Source: Bacteroidales bacterium M5
Lineage (GTDB): Bacteria; Bacteroidota; Bacteroidia; Bacteroidales; Muribaculaceae
Reading direction: 5' to 3'
Length of the DNA stretch: 26,899 nt
NCBI GenBank assembly: GCA_001689535.1
Contig: LUJP01000067.1
Span: forward strand, 1 to 26,899
Part shown: one piece after another, positions 6,490 to 14,476 of the stretch
Layout of the letters: every line of letters begins with the position of its first letter
Numbering within the stretch: the first letter of the stretch is position 1
Position numbers and translations under genes: made by a program
Notes under the pieces: model-generated
The model's input: only the letters and a program-made list of their open reading frames with translations
What the model was told of the DNA's origin: nothing
The model's database searches: none

Positions 6490-9400
6490 ATGGATAAGAA
6501 ATTCAAAGTCTATACCAACCTCAATCTTTCCCAGATCAACAAAGAGGTGCTCGAGCAGTGGCGCGCCTCCGATTTATTCGGTCAGAGTCTCAAGGAACGC
6601 GAGGGATGTCCCTCGTTCGTGTTCTATGAAGGCCCTCCATCGGCCAACGGTATGCCCGGCATCCATCATGTGATGGCACGTACCATCAAGGATATCGTGT
6701 GCCGCTACAAGACTATGAAAGGCTTCCGTGTCAACCGCAAGGCCGGTTGGGACACTCACGGACTTCCCGTAGAGCTTGGCGTTGAGAAATCTCTCGGAAT
6801 CACCAAGGAGGATATAGGCAAGAAGATCTCCGTTGACGACTATAATGCGGCATGCCGCCGCGAGGTGATGAAGTATACCCGCGAATGGGAGAACCTCACT
6901 GCCATGATGGGTTATTGGGTCGACACCAAGAACCCTTATATCACTTACGATAACCGTTACATCGAATCAGTATGGTGGCTTCTTCGCCAGCTTTATGACA
7001 AAGGTTTCCTTTACAAAGGCTATACTATCCAGCCTTATTCTCCCGCCGCAGGAACCGGTCTCAGCACCCATGAGCTCAACCAGCCCGGCTGTTACCGCGA
7101 CGTGAAGGACACCACATGTGTGGCGCAGTTTGAAATCACCGATCCGCGACCCGAGATGAAGGAATGGGGCACTCCCTATTTCCTCGCATGGACCACAACA
7201 CCGTGGACTCTTCCTTCTAACACCGCACTCGCCGTCGGTCCGTCGATTGTCTACAACGTAGTCCGCACATATAATCCGTATTCCGGCAAACCGGTAACCG
7301 TGGTGGTGGCCGATGCACTCATGGGGTCATTTTTCAACACCAAGGCTACAGACCTTCCTTTGGAAGACTACAATAAGGGCGACAAACTCATACCATATAA
7401 AGTCGTGGCACAATATAAAGGCTCCGACCTGTGCGGAATGACATATCGCCAGCTCATACCCTGGGTAAATCCGGGCGAGGGCGCATTCCGGGTTATTCCT
7501 GGCGATTATGTTTCGACCGACGACGGTACCGGTATAGTACATATAGCCGGAACGTTCGGTGCCGACGACCTCCGTGTGTCGCGTCAGAACGGTGTTCCGC
7601 CTCTTCATCTCACAGACCGCGACGGCAATATCCGCCCTATGGTGGATATGACCGGCCGCTTCTATCTGCTGCAAGATCTCGATCCAGAGTTCGTCGAGAA
7701 AATGGTCAATGTGGAAGCATATACTCCATGGCAGGGAAAATACGTAAAGAATGCGTTCGATCCCTCCAAGACCGATGCTGACGAAACCCTCGATGTGGAA
7801 ATCTGCCTGATGCTTAAGCAGACCGACGGTGTGTTCAAAATCGAGAAGCACGTACACAGCTATCCACACTGCTGGCGTACCGACAAACCGGTGCTCTATT
7901 ATCCGCTCGACAGCTGGTTTATCCGCACCACGGCGGTGCGTGAGCGTCTGATGCAGCTCAACGACACCATAAAATGGAAACCGCAGTCAACCGGCTCCGG
8001 TCGATTCGGAAAATGGCTTGAGAATCTTCAGGACTGGAACCTTTCGCGCAGCCGATACTGGGGCACTCCTCTTCCCATCTGGCGCACCGACGATGCTGCA
8101 GAAGAGCTGTGCATAGACAGCGTGGAGATGCTTTACAACGAAATGGACCGCGCTGTGGAAGCCGGATTCATGAAGAGCAATCCCTACCGCGACCGCGGAT
8201 TCATACCCGGTGACTATTCAAAAGAAAATTACGAGAAAATCGACCTCCACCGTCCCTATGTGGACGATATTGTGCTCGTTTCGCCCTCCGGCAAACCGAT
8301 GCACCGCGAGACTGACCTTATAGACGTGTGGTTCGACTCCGGTTCGATGCCATACGCACAGATACACTATCCTTTCGAGAACAAGGATGCCTTTGATGCG
8401 CGCACCATATTCCCGGCCGATTTCATAGCCGAGGGCGTGGATCAGACACGCGGATGGTTCTTCACCCTTCATGCCATAGCAGGCATGGTGTTTGATTCCG
8501 TAGCCTACAAAGCCGTTATCTCCAATGGCCTTGTGCTGGACAAAGACGGCAACAAAATGTCGAAACGTCTCGGCAACGCCGTAAATCCCTTCGAGGCTAT
8601 CGAGAAGTATGGTTCCGACCCTTTGCGCTGGTATATGATAGCTAATTCCGCGCCGTGGGATAACCTTAAATTCGATCCCTCGGGCGTAGAGGAGACGTCG
8701 CGAAAGCTCTTCGCCACACTTTATAACACATACGGTTTCTTCGCTCTGTATGCCAACGTTGACGGTTTCGACAACTCGCAGCCGCAGATTCCTCTGGAGA
8801 AGCGTCCCGAAATCGACCGCTGGATAATCTCGCTTCTCAACTCCTTGGTAGAGACCGTGGAATCGGCCATGGAGGACTACGAGCCCACCCGCGCCGCACG
8901 CGCCATCAACGAGTTTGTAGGCGACAATCTCTCCAACTGGTATGTGCGCCTCAACCGCAAGCGTTTCTGGGGCGGAGAGATGAACGAAAACAAACTTTCT
9001 GCATATCAGACACTCTATCAGTGTCTGGAGACAGTGGCTCTGCTGCTTGCACCGATAGCTCCGTTCTATGCCGACCGTCTGTATGCCGACCTCACCGAGG
9101 TGACTATGGCAAACAGTAAGTCCGTGCATCTGCAGCTGCTTCCTGAAGTGGATCGCAACGCCATAGACAAGGCGTTGGAGAAGCGCATGGCTCTTGCCCA
9201 GACCATCACCTCCATGACTCTTGCGCTGCGCCGCAAGGCTTCGCTGAAAGTGCGTCAGCCCCTGCAGCGTATTCTCGTTCCTGTGGTAGACGATGCCCAG
9301 CGTCAGGATGTCGAGTCCATGAAGGAATTAATTCTTAATGAAATCAATGTCAAGGAAATGCAGATTGTGGGCGGTGACGACGGTGTGCTTGTGAAGCGTG

Positions 9401-9918
9401 TTAAGCCCGATTTCAAAAAACTCGGCCCGAAATTCGGCAAAAACATGAAGAAGGTTGCTGCCGAAATCCAGGCGATGGACCAGCATGCCATAGCCATGCT
9501 GGAGAAGGAAGGACGAGTGGAGCTTGCAATTGAAGGTGCTCCTGCGGTCATAGAGCTGGCCGATGTGGAGGTAATCTCCGAGGATATTCCCGGATGGCTT
9601 GTGGCCAACGAGGGAAATGTGACCATAGCTCTCGACATCACTGTGACACCCGAACTGAGAATGGAAGGCATAGCCCGCGATATCGTGAACCGCATACAGA
9701 ATATCCGCAAGAACCGCGGCTATGAGATTACCGACCGCATTCACCTCACGTTCGAACCCAATACGCAGACCGACGGCTCTCTTGAGGCGTTCGGCAAATA
9801 CATATCGGGGCAGGTCCTTGCCGATTCCCTAACAATAGGAGAGGTCAGCGGTGAGGATGTGGAACATCTTGAACTTGACGACATTACTCTTGACGTGAAA
9901 ATAACACTTGACAAATAA
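6490..9918 (+). CDS. ileS: Isoleucyl-tRNA synthetase, type 2 (1142 aa)
   Basis: Charges tRNA-Ile with isoleucine in the cytoplasm. The Rossmann core begins with GPPSANGMPGIHH (residues 48-60), where the usual HxGH signature is replaced by GIHH. The CP1 editing domain has the threonine-rich WTTTPWTLPSNTA (234-246). The second signature KMSKR is at 689-693, followed by the anticodon-binding domain around DRWIISLLNSLVE. The long C-terminal part after about 940 lacks the Zn finger of type 1 enzymes. Length and motif pattern fit the eukaryote-like type 2 IleRS of Bacteroidetes. Type 2 enzymes are generally mupirocin-tolerant, and the GxHH variant has been reported to strengthen this. It is the first gene of a run continuing into dksA-like, lspA and a lipoprotein gene. 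Confidence 0.97.
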   Translation: MDKKFKVYTNLNLSQINKEVLEQWRASDLFGQSLKEREGCPSFVFYEGPPSANGMPGIHHVMARTIKDIVCRYKTMKGFRVNRKAGWDTHGLPVELGVEKSLGITKEDIGKKISVDDYNAACRREVMKYTREWENLTAMMGYWVDTKNPYITYDNRYIESVWWLLRQLYDKGFLYKGYTIQPYSPAAGTGLSTHELNQPGCYRDVKDTTCVAQFEITDPRPEMKEWGTPYFLAWTTTPWTLPSNTALAVGPSIVYNVVRTYNPYSGKPVTVVVADALMGSFFNTKATDLPLEDYNKGDKLIPYKVVAQYKGSDLCGMTYRQLIPWVNPGEGAFRVIPGDYVSTDDGTGIVHIAGTFGADDLRVSRQNGVPPLHLTDRDGNIRPMVDMTGRFYLLQDLDPEFVEKMVNVEAYTPWQGKYVKNAFDPSKTDADETLDVEICLMLKQTDGVFKIEKHVHSYPHCWRTDKPVLYYPLDSWFIRTTAVRERLMQLNDTIKWKPQSTGSGRFGKWLENLQDWNLSRSRYWGTPLPIWRTDDAAEELCIDSVEMLYNEMDRAVEAGFMKSNPYRDRGFIPGDYSKENYEKIDLHRPYVDDIVLVSPSGKPMHRETDLIDVWFDSGSMPYAQIHYPFENKDAFDARTIFPADFIAEGVDQTRGWFFTLHAIAGMVFDSVAYKAVISNGLVLDKDGNKMSKRLGNAVNPFEAIEKYGSDPLRWYMIANSAPWDNLKFDPSGVEETSRKLFATLYNTYGFFALYANVDGFDNSQPQIPLEKRPEIDRWIISLLNSLVETVESAMEDYEPTRAARAINEFVGDNLSNWYVRLNRKRFWGGEMNENKLSAYQTLYQCLETVALLLAPIAPFYADRLYADLTEVTMANSKSVHLQLLPEVDRNAIDKALEKRMALAQTITSMTLALRRKASLKVRQPLQRILVPVVDDAQRQDVESMKELILNEINVKEMQIVGGDDGVLVKRVKPDFKKLGPKFGKNMKKVAAEIQAMDQHAIAMLEKEGRVELAIEGAPAVIELADVEVISEDIPGWLVANEGNVTIALDITVTPELRMEGIARDIVNRIQNIRKNRGYEITDRIHLTFEPNTQTDGSLEAFGKYISGQVLADSLTIGEVSGEDVEHLELDDITLDVKITLDK

Positions 9919-9963
9919 TTTCTCTTATACCTTATAAACCCAATAAACCTATCCCTAAGCACC

Positions 9964-10344
9964 ATGGCTGAAAAGACCCGATATTCCGATGAAGAACTTC
10001 AGGAATTCAAAGAGCTGATTCTTAAAAAACTTGCCAAAGCTCAAGCCGATTATGAACTCTTGAAGGCAAGTGTAAACAATACCGAAGGCAATGATGTGGC
10101 CGATACGTCACCCACATTCAAAGTGCTTGAAGAAGGTGCCACCACTCTCAGCAAAGAGGAGAGCGGCCGCCTGGCAGAGCGTCAGATGAAGTTCATTCAG
10201 CATCTCCAGGCCGCCTTGGTGAGAATAGAGAACAAGACATACGGAATCTGCCGAGCCACCGGCAAGCTTATACCCAAGGAACGTCTCCGTGCCGTTCCCC
10301 ACGCTACCCTCGGCATTGACGCCAAGCTCAACAACAAAGACTGA
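9964..10344 (+). CDS. DksA/TraR-family transcription regulator without zinc site (126 aa)
   Basis: A small RNA-polymerase-binding regulator of the DksA/TraR superfamily. Residues about 8-90 form two helices of a coiled coil. The turn GNDVADTSP keeps two aspartates (Asp44 and Asp47) spaced like the functional DxxD tip of DksA. The C-terminal globular part, YGICRATGKLIPKERLRA, aligns with the DksA zinc finger, but only Cys96 remains. The other three ligand positions are Thr99, Gly117 and Ala120. The fold therefore probably does not need zinc. It lies 45 nt after ileS and 8 nt before lspA, so the three are likely one operon. Whether it acts with ppGpp as E. coli DksA does is unknown. Confidence 0.88.
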   Translation: MAEKTRYSDEELQEFKELILKKLAKAQADYELLKASVNNTEGNDVADTSPTFKVLEEGATTLSKEESGRLAERQMKFIQHLQAALVRIENKTYGICRATGKLIPKERLRAVPHATLGIDAKLNNKD

Positions 10345-10352
10345 AGCAGTAT

Positions 10353-11003
10353 ATGAAACTATCTAAAGGCTGGCTTGCGCTAATAGTCATTCTCGCGGTA
10401 ATCATTGCCGACCAGGCTCTGAAGATTTGGGTCAAGACCCATTTCTATCTGGGCGAGGATTTCCGTATCACTTCCTGGTTCCAGCTCCTCTTCATCGAAA
10501 ACGACGGAATGGCTTTCGGCATGAAGATGGGGAGCAAGCTCTTCCTGAGTCTGTTCAGGATTGTGCTTGCCGGATTGCTCATATGGGTGATAGTGAAACT
10601 TAAGAACCGTCCGGAAGTGAAACGCGGATTCCTGGTATGCATAGCCCTGATTACCGCCGGAGCGGCCGGAAATATCATAGACTGTCTTTTCTACGGCCTG
10701 ATTTTCAATAATCCCCCCGTACCTGAGGTGGCTGTGCTTTTTCCCGCAGGGGGCGGCTATGGCACGCTCTTCCACGGCCTTGTGGTGGATATGCTCTATT
10801 TCCCTTTGTTCAGCTTTGTGTGGCCCTCGTGGATGCCGTGGGTAGGAGGACAGGAATTCCTGTTTTTCCAGCCCGTGTTCAATATTGCCGACGCGGCTAT
10901 TACCGTGGGTGTGCTTGTGATGCTCATATTCTATTCAAAGAGTCTTTCCGAGCAGATGTCGGACCACGAACCCACCGGCAAGGAAGCCGAAGAGGCTGAA
11001 TAA
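10353..11003 (+). CDS. lspA: Lipoprotein signal peptidase II (216 aa)
   Basis: Inner-membrane aspartyl protease that removes the signal peptide of diacylated prolipoproteins. Transmembrane segments are visible at about residues 7-23, 66-82, 93-112 and 174-194. The family motifs IADQ (18-21), IENDGMAFGM (48-57), GNIID with catalytic Asp110, and NIAD with catalytic Asp180 are all present. At 216 residues it is clearly longer than the roughly 165 aa of E. coli LspA. The extra length is an insertion between the third and fourth membrane segments (about 118-172, rich in Pro, Trp and Gly) and an acidic C-terminal tail. This is typical for Bacteroidetes. At least three lipoproteins encoded in this window are its likely substrates. 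Confidence 0.95.
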   Translation: MKLSKGWLALIVILAVIIADQALKIWVKTHFYLGEDFRITSWFQLLFIENDGMAFGMKMGSKLFLSLFRIVLAGLLIWVIVKLKNRPEVKRGFLVCIALITAGAAGNIIDCLFYGLIFNNPPVPEVAVLFPAGGGYGTLFHGLVVDMLYFPLFSFVWPSWMPWVGGQEFLFFQPVFNIADAAITVGVLVMLIFYSKSLSEQMSDHEPTGKEAEEAE

Positions 11004-11037
11004 CACCTATAACAGAGATTCACGATATTTACTGACT

Positions 11038-11859
11038 ATGAAGAAGCCTTATTCTCTCTTAGCTGTTCTGGCAATAGCTGCCTCGGTAGGCTGCAACCGG
11101 CCGCCGGAGGGTGTGCTGTCGCACGACGAGATGGTATCGCTCATGGTCGATATACATAAAGGGGAGAGCGTGGTCGAGGCCAATCCCCGGTCATTCCCCA
11201 CCGATTCCTCGCGCAGGGCATTCCGTCAGAGCGTTTATGCGCGCCACGGACTGACTACAGAGCAGGCCGATTCCTCCTTTGCCTGGTATGGCTACAATAT
11301 GGAAGCATACGTGGAGGTATGCGACGATGTGGTGAAACAGCTTGAGAAGGAGCTTGCCGAAGCGCAGGCTACCGCAGGAGCTTCTGTTGCGGGAATTGGA
11401 ACGTCATCCATATCGGTGGAAGGTGACTCGGTGGATGTATGGGCCGGAATAAGATTCCGCTCGTTCACGCCCAAGAGTCCCACGGATATCGTGTCTTTTA
11501 CCATCGACCCGGATGCCAACTGGGAGAAGGGCGATGTTTACTGCCTCCGGTTCAAACGTATAGATGGCGGCGCACCGCTTGAAGTGGGGCTCGGTGCGGA
11601 TTATTCCGACAACAAACGCGATTTTGTGGTGACTACCGCCAATGGCGAGGGATGGCAGAGCGCCACGCTCGTGCTTGATCCTGACCAGACTGCCCGTGGA
11701 GTCTATGGCTATATTCTTTCTCCACGCAAATCAGCAGATGCGGGATACATTGATTCGATTTCTCTGGTGCGCATGCGGTGGAATGAAGACTTCCGCCATA
11801 TTCGCACATCGCCCATGAAGTCTTTTGTACGTGAGACCAAGGGCAAGCCTGCAAAATAA
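11038..11859 (+). CDS. DUF4296-type lipoprotein with extra C-terminal domain (273 aa)
   Basis: A lipoprotein with a short signal peptide and lipobox SVGC (Cys19). Residues about 22-110 look like a DUF4296 domain: a helical region with LSHDEMVSLMVDIHKGESVV and a later ARHGLTTEQADSSFAWYGY. Genes of this type follow lspA in many Bacteroidetes. A linker at about 110-130 rich in Ala, Gly and Ser leads to a second part (about 130-260) dominated by alternating hydrophobic residues (VWAGIRFRSF, DVYCLRFKRI, GVYGYILSPR), suggesting a beta-sandwich. I do not recognise that second part. Function is unknown; position next to lspA and the lipid anchor point to the envelope. Confidence 0.75.
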   Translation: MKKPYSLLAVLAIAASVGCNRPPEGVLSHDEMVSLMVDIHKGESVVEANPRSFPTDSSRRAFRQSVYARHGLTTEQADSSFAWYGYNMEAYVEVCDDVVKQLEKELAEAQATAGASVAGIGTSSISVEGDSVDVWAGIRFRSFTPKSPTDIVSFTIDPDANWEKGDVYCLRFKRIDGGAPLEVGLGADYSDNKRDFVVTTANGEGWQSATLVLDPDQTARGVYGYILSPRKSADAGYIDSISLVRMRWNEDFRHIRTSPMKSFVRETKGKPAK

Positions 11860-11865
11860 ATAAAA

Positions 11866-12078
11866 ATGAATAATTACGGAAAGGTGAGCCGTGTGCTGGC
11901 CAATGTCATCGTATTCGAGGGAAAGGAATATCCCCTCCACATAGCTGAAAGCGATGGCTACGGACACATACGTGTCTATCCGTTCGAAAAGGAAGTGCAT
12001 TCCACGGTGTTCATGCCTGGAAAAGTGGCGATAAGTATGGATAAGGACGGGAATATGGTAGCCGTTCCCGTAGTCTGA
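11866..12078 (+). CDS. Small hypothetical protein (70 aa)
   Basis: Starts 6 nt after the DUF4296 lipoprotein stop and is probably translated from the same message. The sequence MNNYGKVSRVLANVIVF, then EGKEYPLHIAESDGYGHIRV, alternates hydrophobic and polar residues like a small all-beta protein. There is no signal peptide, membrane segment or cysteine. I do not recognise a family. It ends the plus-strand run; only a weak TCTC/GAGA hairpin (about 12093-12106) separates it from the converging permease gene. Confidence 0.65.
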   Translation: MNNYGKVSRVLANVIVFEGKEYPLHIAESDGYGHIRVYPFEKEVHSTVFMPGKVAISMDKDGNMVAVPVV

Positions 12079-12127
12079 ACGGCAATACGGAATCTCTTTC
12101 GGGAGAAGTTATTAAGGAATACCTCTG

Positions 12128-13210
12128 TTAGCCTTTGGATGCCTTCTTATAGAGCACGAATGCGATCACCGCATATACAATATTGGGAATCCACATGGCG
12201 AGCATAGGCGACGTGAGACCGCTCACTGCGAATGATGAGGTGACGGTCATAAAAAGGATGTAGCTGAAGCTGAGCACCAGTCCTATACCGATGTTTATAC
12301 CCATTCCGCCCTTTACTTTGCGCGCCGAGAGTGTCATGCCTATGATGGTGAGAATGAAGGCGGCGGCAGTCATTGCAAACCGTTTGTGATATTCTATCTC
12401 AAATGATTTTATGTTGGCTACACCGCGTTCTTTCTGTCGCTCGATATAATTGTTGAGGTCGGGGGTGTTCATCGTCTCATGGTCGTTCTTGGATATGAGG
12501 AAGTCGCGGGGCTCGATGGGAATCACGGTGTCGAGTTTGTTGCCGCGGCGTATTTCCTCGCGGTTGCCTTTGAAATCACGAATCATATAATCGCGCACCT
12601 GCCAGTTGTAGAGAGTGTCGTAACGGATGGTCTGGGCGGTGAGACGCGACACGAGTTTCTTGTCCTTGAACGATTCGAGTGAGAACTTGTAGCCCGTCTT
12701 GGCATTGTTGTCGTAGCGGCTCATGTAGGCTATCTCTCCTTTTCCCACCTGCATCTGGATATTGGTGCCGTATTCCACGCGTTTGTTTTTGACATAGGTG
12801 TTGGTGTACTCTATACGTTTCACATTGGCCGGAGGAATAATGTAGGCTGAAAGCAGATAGGTGGCAATGGCTATGACTGCGGCTGAGATCAAGTAGGGCC
12901 GCAGAAGCCTTTTGAAACTCATGCCCGATGAGAGCATGGCTATGATTTCGGAGTTGTCGGCAAGCTTGGAAGTAAAGAAAATTACTGCGATAAATGTGAA
13001 CAGCGGGCTGAACTGATTGGCGAAATAGGGGAGAAAGTTGAGAAAGTAATCGAACACAGTCGCCTTAAGGGGAGCCTTAAGGAACGAGTCGAGTTTCTCG
13101 TTGATGTCAAACATCACCGTGATGGCCAGAATCAGAAAAATGGCGAATATATAGGTGCCGAGAAATTTACCTATTATATATCGGTCAAGTATTTTTATGG
13201 GGTTTTTCAC
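12128..13210 (-). CDS. LptF/LptG family permease (360 aa)
   Basis: YjgP/YjgQ-type inner-membrane subunit of the LptBFG transporter that extracts lipopolysaccharide for transport to the outer membrane. Three membrane segments lie in the N-terminal third (about residues 17-35, 63-80 and 105-124) and three at the C-terminal end (about 278-295, 303-323 and 336-355). Between them is a periplasmic beta-rich domain, the classic arrangement. The open frame reaches back to 13294, but that would overlap tgt by 62 nt. A GTG at 13210 (VKNPIKILDRYIIGKFLG) gives the family-typical start 22 nt after tgt, so I chose it. Sequence alone does not say whether this is LptF or LptG. It is very likely cotranscribed with tgt. 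Confidence 0.88.
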   Translation of the reverse strand: MKNPIKILDRYIIGKFLGTYIFAIFLILAITVMFDINEKLDSFLKAPLKATVFDYFLNFLPYFANQFSPLFTFIAVIFFTSKLADNSEIIAMLSSGMSFKRLLRPYLISAAVIAIATYLLSAYIIPPANVKRIEYTNTYVKNKRVEYGTNIQMQVGKGEIAYMSRYDNNAKTGYKFSLESFKDKKLVSRLTAQTIRYDTLYNWQVRDYMIRDFKGNREEIRRGNKLDTVIPIEPRDFLISKNDHETMNTPDLNNYIERQKERGVANIKSFEIEYHKRFAMTAAAFILTIIGMTLSARKVKGGMGINIGIGLVLSFSYILFMTVTSSFAVSGLTSPMLAMWIPNIVYAVIAFVLYKKASKG

Positions 13211-13232
13211 AATTCTCAGAGTGGAGGGTTTA

Positions 13233-14363
13233 CTACAGACGGTTTGTGACGCGGCGCACCATTTCGGGCTTCCATGTGGCGAAATCGCCGGCAATTATGT
13301 GACGTCGTGCCTCGCCGGTGAGCCACAGATAGAATGCCAGATTGTGAATAGAGGCAATCTGCATGGCCAGCAGTTCCTGGCTGATGAAGAGATGGCGCAC
13401 GTAGGCTTTAGAATACACACGGTCAACGTAGCTTGTGCCCGATTCGTCCAAGGGGGAGAAATCGTCGGCCCATTTCTTGTTGCGCATGTTCATTATGCCG
13501 TTGGCGGTGAAAAGCATTCCGTTACGGCCGTTGCGGGTGGGCATCACGCAATCCATCATGTCGACTCCGCGGTCAATCGCCTCAAGGATATTTGCCGGAG
13601 TACCAACGCCCATAAGATAGCGCGGACGGTCGGCGGGAAGGATTTCGTTGACCACTTCTATCATCTCATACATTTTTTCTACGGGCTCGCCCACGGCAAG
13701 GCCGCCGATGGCGTTGCCTTCCGCGCCGAGGTCGGCCACGTGGCGTGCCGCCTCCCGGCGAAGATCAGGGTATGTGACACCCTGCACTATGGGGAAGAAG
13801 GCCTGGCGGTAACCATAGAGTCCTTCCGTTTCGTTGAAATGCTTCCATCCGCGGTCGAGCCAGCGCTGTGTGAGGGCCAAAGAACGGCGCGCGTAGGTGT
13901 GGTCGGAAGTTCCGGGCGGGCATTCGTCGAGAGCCATCATTATGTCGGCTCCGATTTCACGCTGTATGTCGACCACGCCTTCGGGAGTGAAGAGGTGTTT
14001 GGAGCCGTCGATATGTGAGCGGAAATGCGCGCCTTCTTCCGTGAGCTTACGGTTCTCGCTCAGAGAGAACACCTGGAAGCCGCCGCTGTCAGTGAGGATA
14101 GGGCGTTCCCAGCCGTTGAACTTATGGAGGCCGCCCGCGCGCCGTAGAATCTCGGTGCCGGGACGCAGATAGAGGTGATATGTGTTGCCGAGTATGATCT
14201 GGGCCTTGATGTCATCGCGGAGTTCGTGAAAATGCACCCCCTTGACAGTGCCGAGGGTGCCTACAGGCATGAATACGGGTGTGAGGATTTTGCCGTGGTC
14301 AGTGGTTATTTCGCCGGCGCGCGCGTTTGTGCCGGCGGCGGTGGCATCGATTTTGAATTCCAT
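13233..14363 (-). CDS. tgt: tRNA-guanine transglycosylase (376 aa)
   Basis: Exchanges guanine-34 for a 7-deazaguanine (preQ1 in bacteria, or queuine when salvaged) in tRNAs with GUN anticodons. Core motifs are TDSGGFQVFSL with Asp92 (proton acceptor), PIVQGVTYPDLR (191-202), GGLAVGEP (220-227), LMGVGTP (250-256) and DCVMPTRNGRNG with the likely nucleophile Asp271. The zinc motif CxCxxC expected near residues 309-314 reads GTSYVD, so all three cysteines are absent, while the histidine ligand position (His340, SIHNL) remains. The TIM-barrel core is otherwise full-length. The start MEFKIDATAAG fits the family and lies 4 nt downstream of a promoter -7 box, so the message may be leaderless. The lptF/G-like gene follows. 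Confidence 0.95.
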   Translation of the reverse strand: MEFKIDATAAGTNARAGEITTDHGKILTPVFMPVGTLGTVKGVHFHELRDDIKAQIILGNTYHLYLRPGTEILRRAGGLHKFNGWERPILTDSGGFQVFSLSENRKLTEEGAHFRSHIDGSKHLFTPEGVVDIQREIGADIMMALDECPPGTSDHTYARRSLALTQRWLDRGWKHFNETEGLYGYRQAFFPIVQGVTYPDLRREAARHVADLGAEGNAIGGLAVGEPVEKMYEMIEVVNEILPADRPRYLMGVGTPANILEAIDRGVDMMDCVMPTRNGRNGMLFTANGIMNMRNKKWADDFSPLDESGTSYVDRVYSKAYVRHLFISQELLAMQIASIHNLAFYLWLTGEARRHIIAGDFATWKPEMVRRVTNRL

Positions 14364-14367
14364 GCCG

Positions 14368-14400
14368 CAAATTTAGCTAAATTTCCGCAGATAGATGAAA
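14368..14400 (-). promoter_or_regulatory. Bacteroidetes-type promoter of tgt
   Basis: On the minus strand TTTC (14397-14400), 21 nt, then TAAATTTG (14368-14375). The -7 box ends 4 nt before the tgt ATG (14361-14363). Confidence 0.6.
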
Positions 14401-14406
14401 CAAGAG

Positions 14407-14450
14407 GCCGGAGAAAGTGGCGCTTGTGTATGCAAGGCGCTTTCTCCGGC
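14407..14450 (-). terminator. Terminator of the galM-nucleotidyltransferase transcript
   Basis: An 11-bp perfect inverted repeat, GCCGGAGAAAG (14407-14417) with CTTTCTCCGGC (14440-14450), lies 26 nt past the nucleotidyltransferase stop. The following bases on the minus strand are only moderately T-rich (CTCTTGTTT). It also sits just upstream of the tgt promoter and insulates it. Confidence 0.75.
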
Positions 14451-14476
14451 TCTTATAATAGGCTTATGGAAATATG

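Noticed and set aside
8218..9129. 303-codon open frame on the minus strand inside ileS
   Set aside because: It is fully antisense to the IleRS catalytic core, whose motifs are intact. Its translation is rich in Cys and His and looks like a shadow frame.
12079..12127. Bidirectional terminator between the 70-aa gene and the permease
   Set aside because: The only stem is TCTC/GAGA of 4 bp with no T-tract, too weak to call.
13155..14018. 287-codon plus-strand frame across tgt and the permease start
   Set aside because: It is antisense to clear Tgt motifs, and its His/Val/Gly-rich sequence has no protein-like domain pattern.
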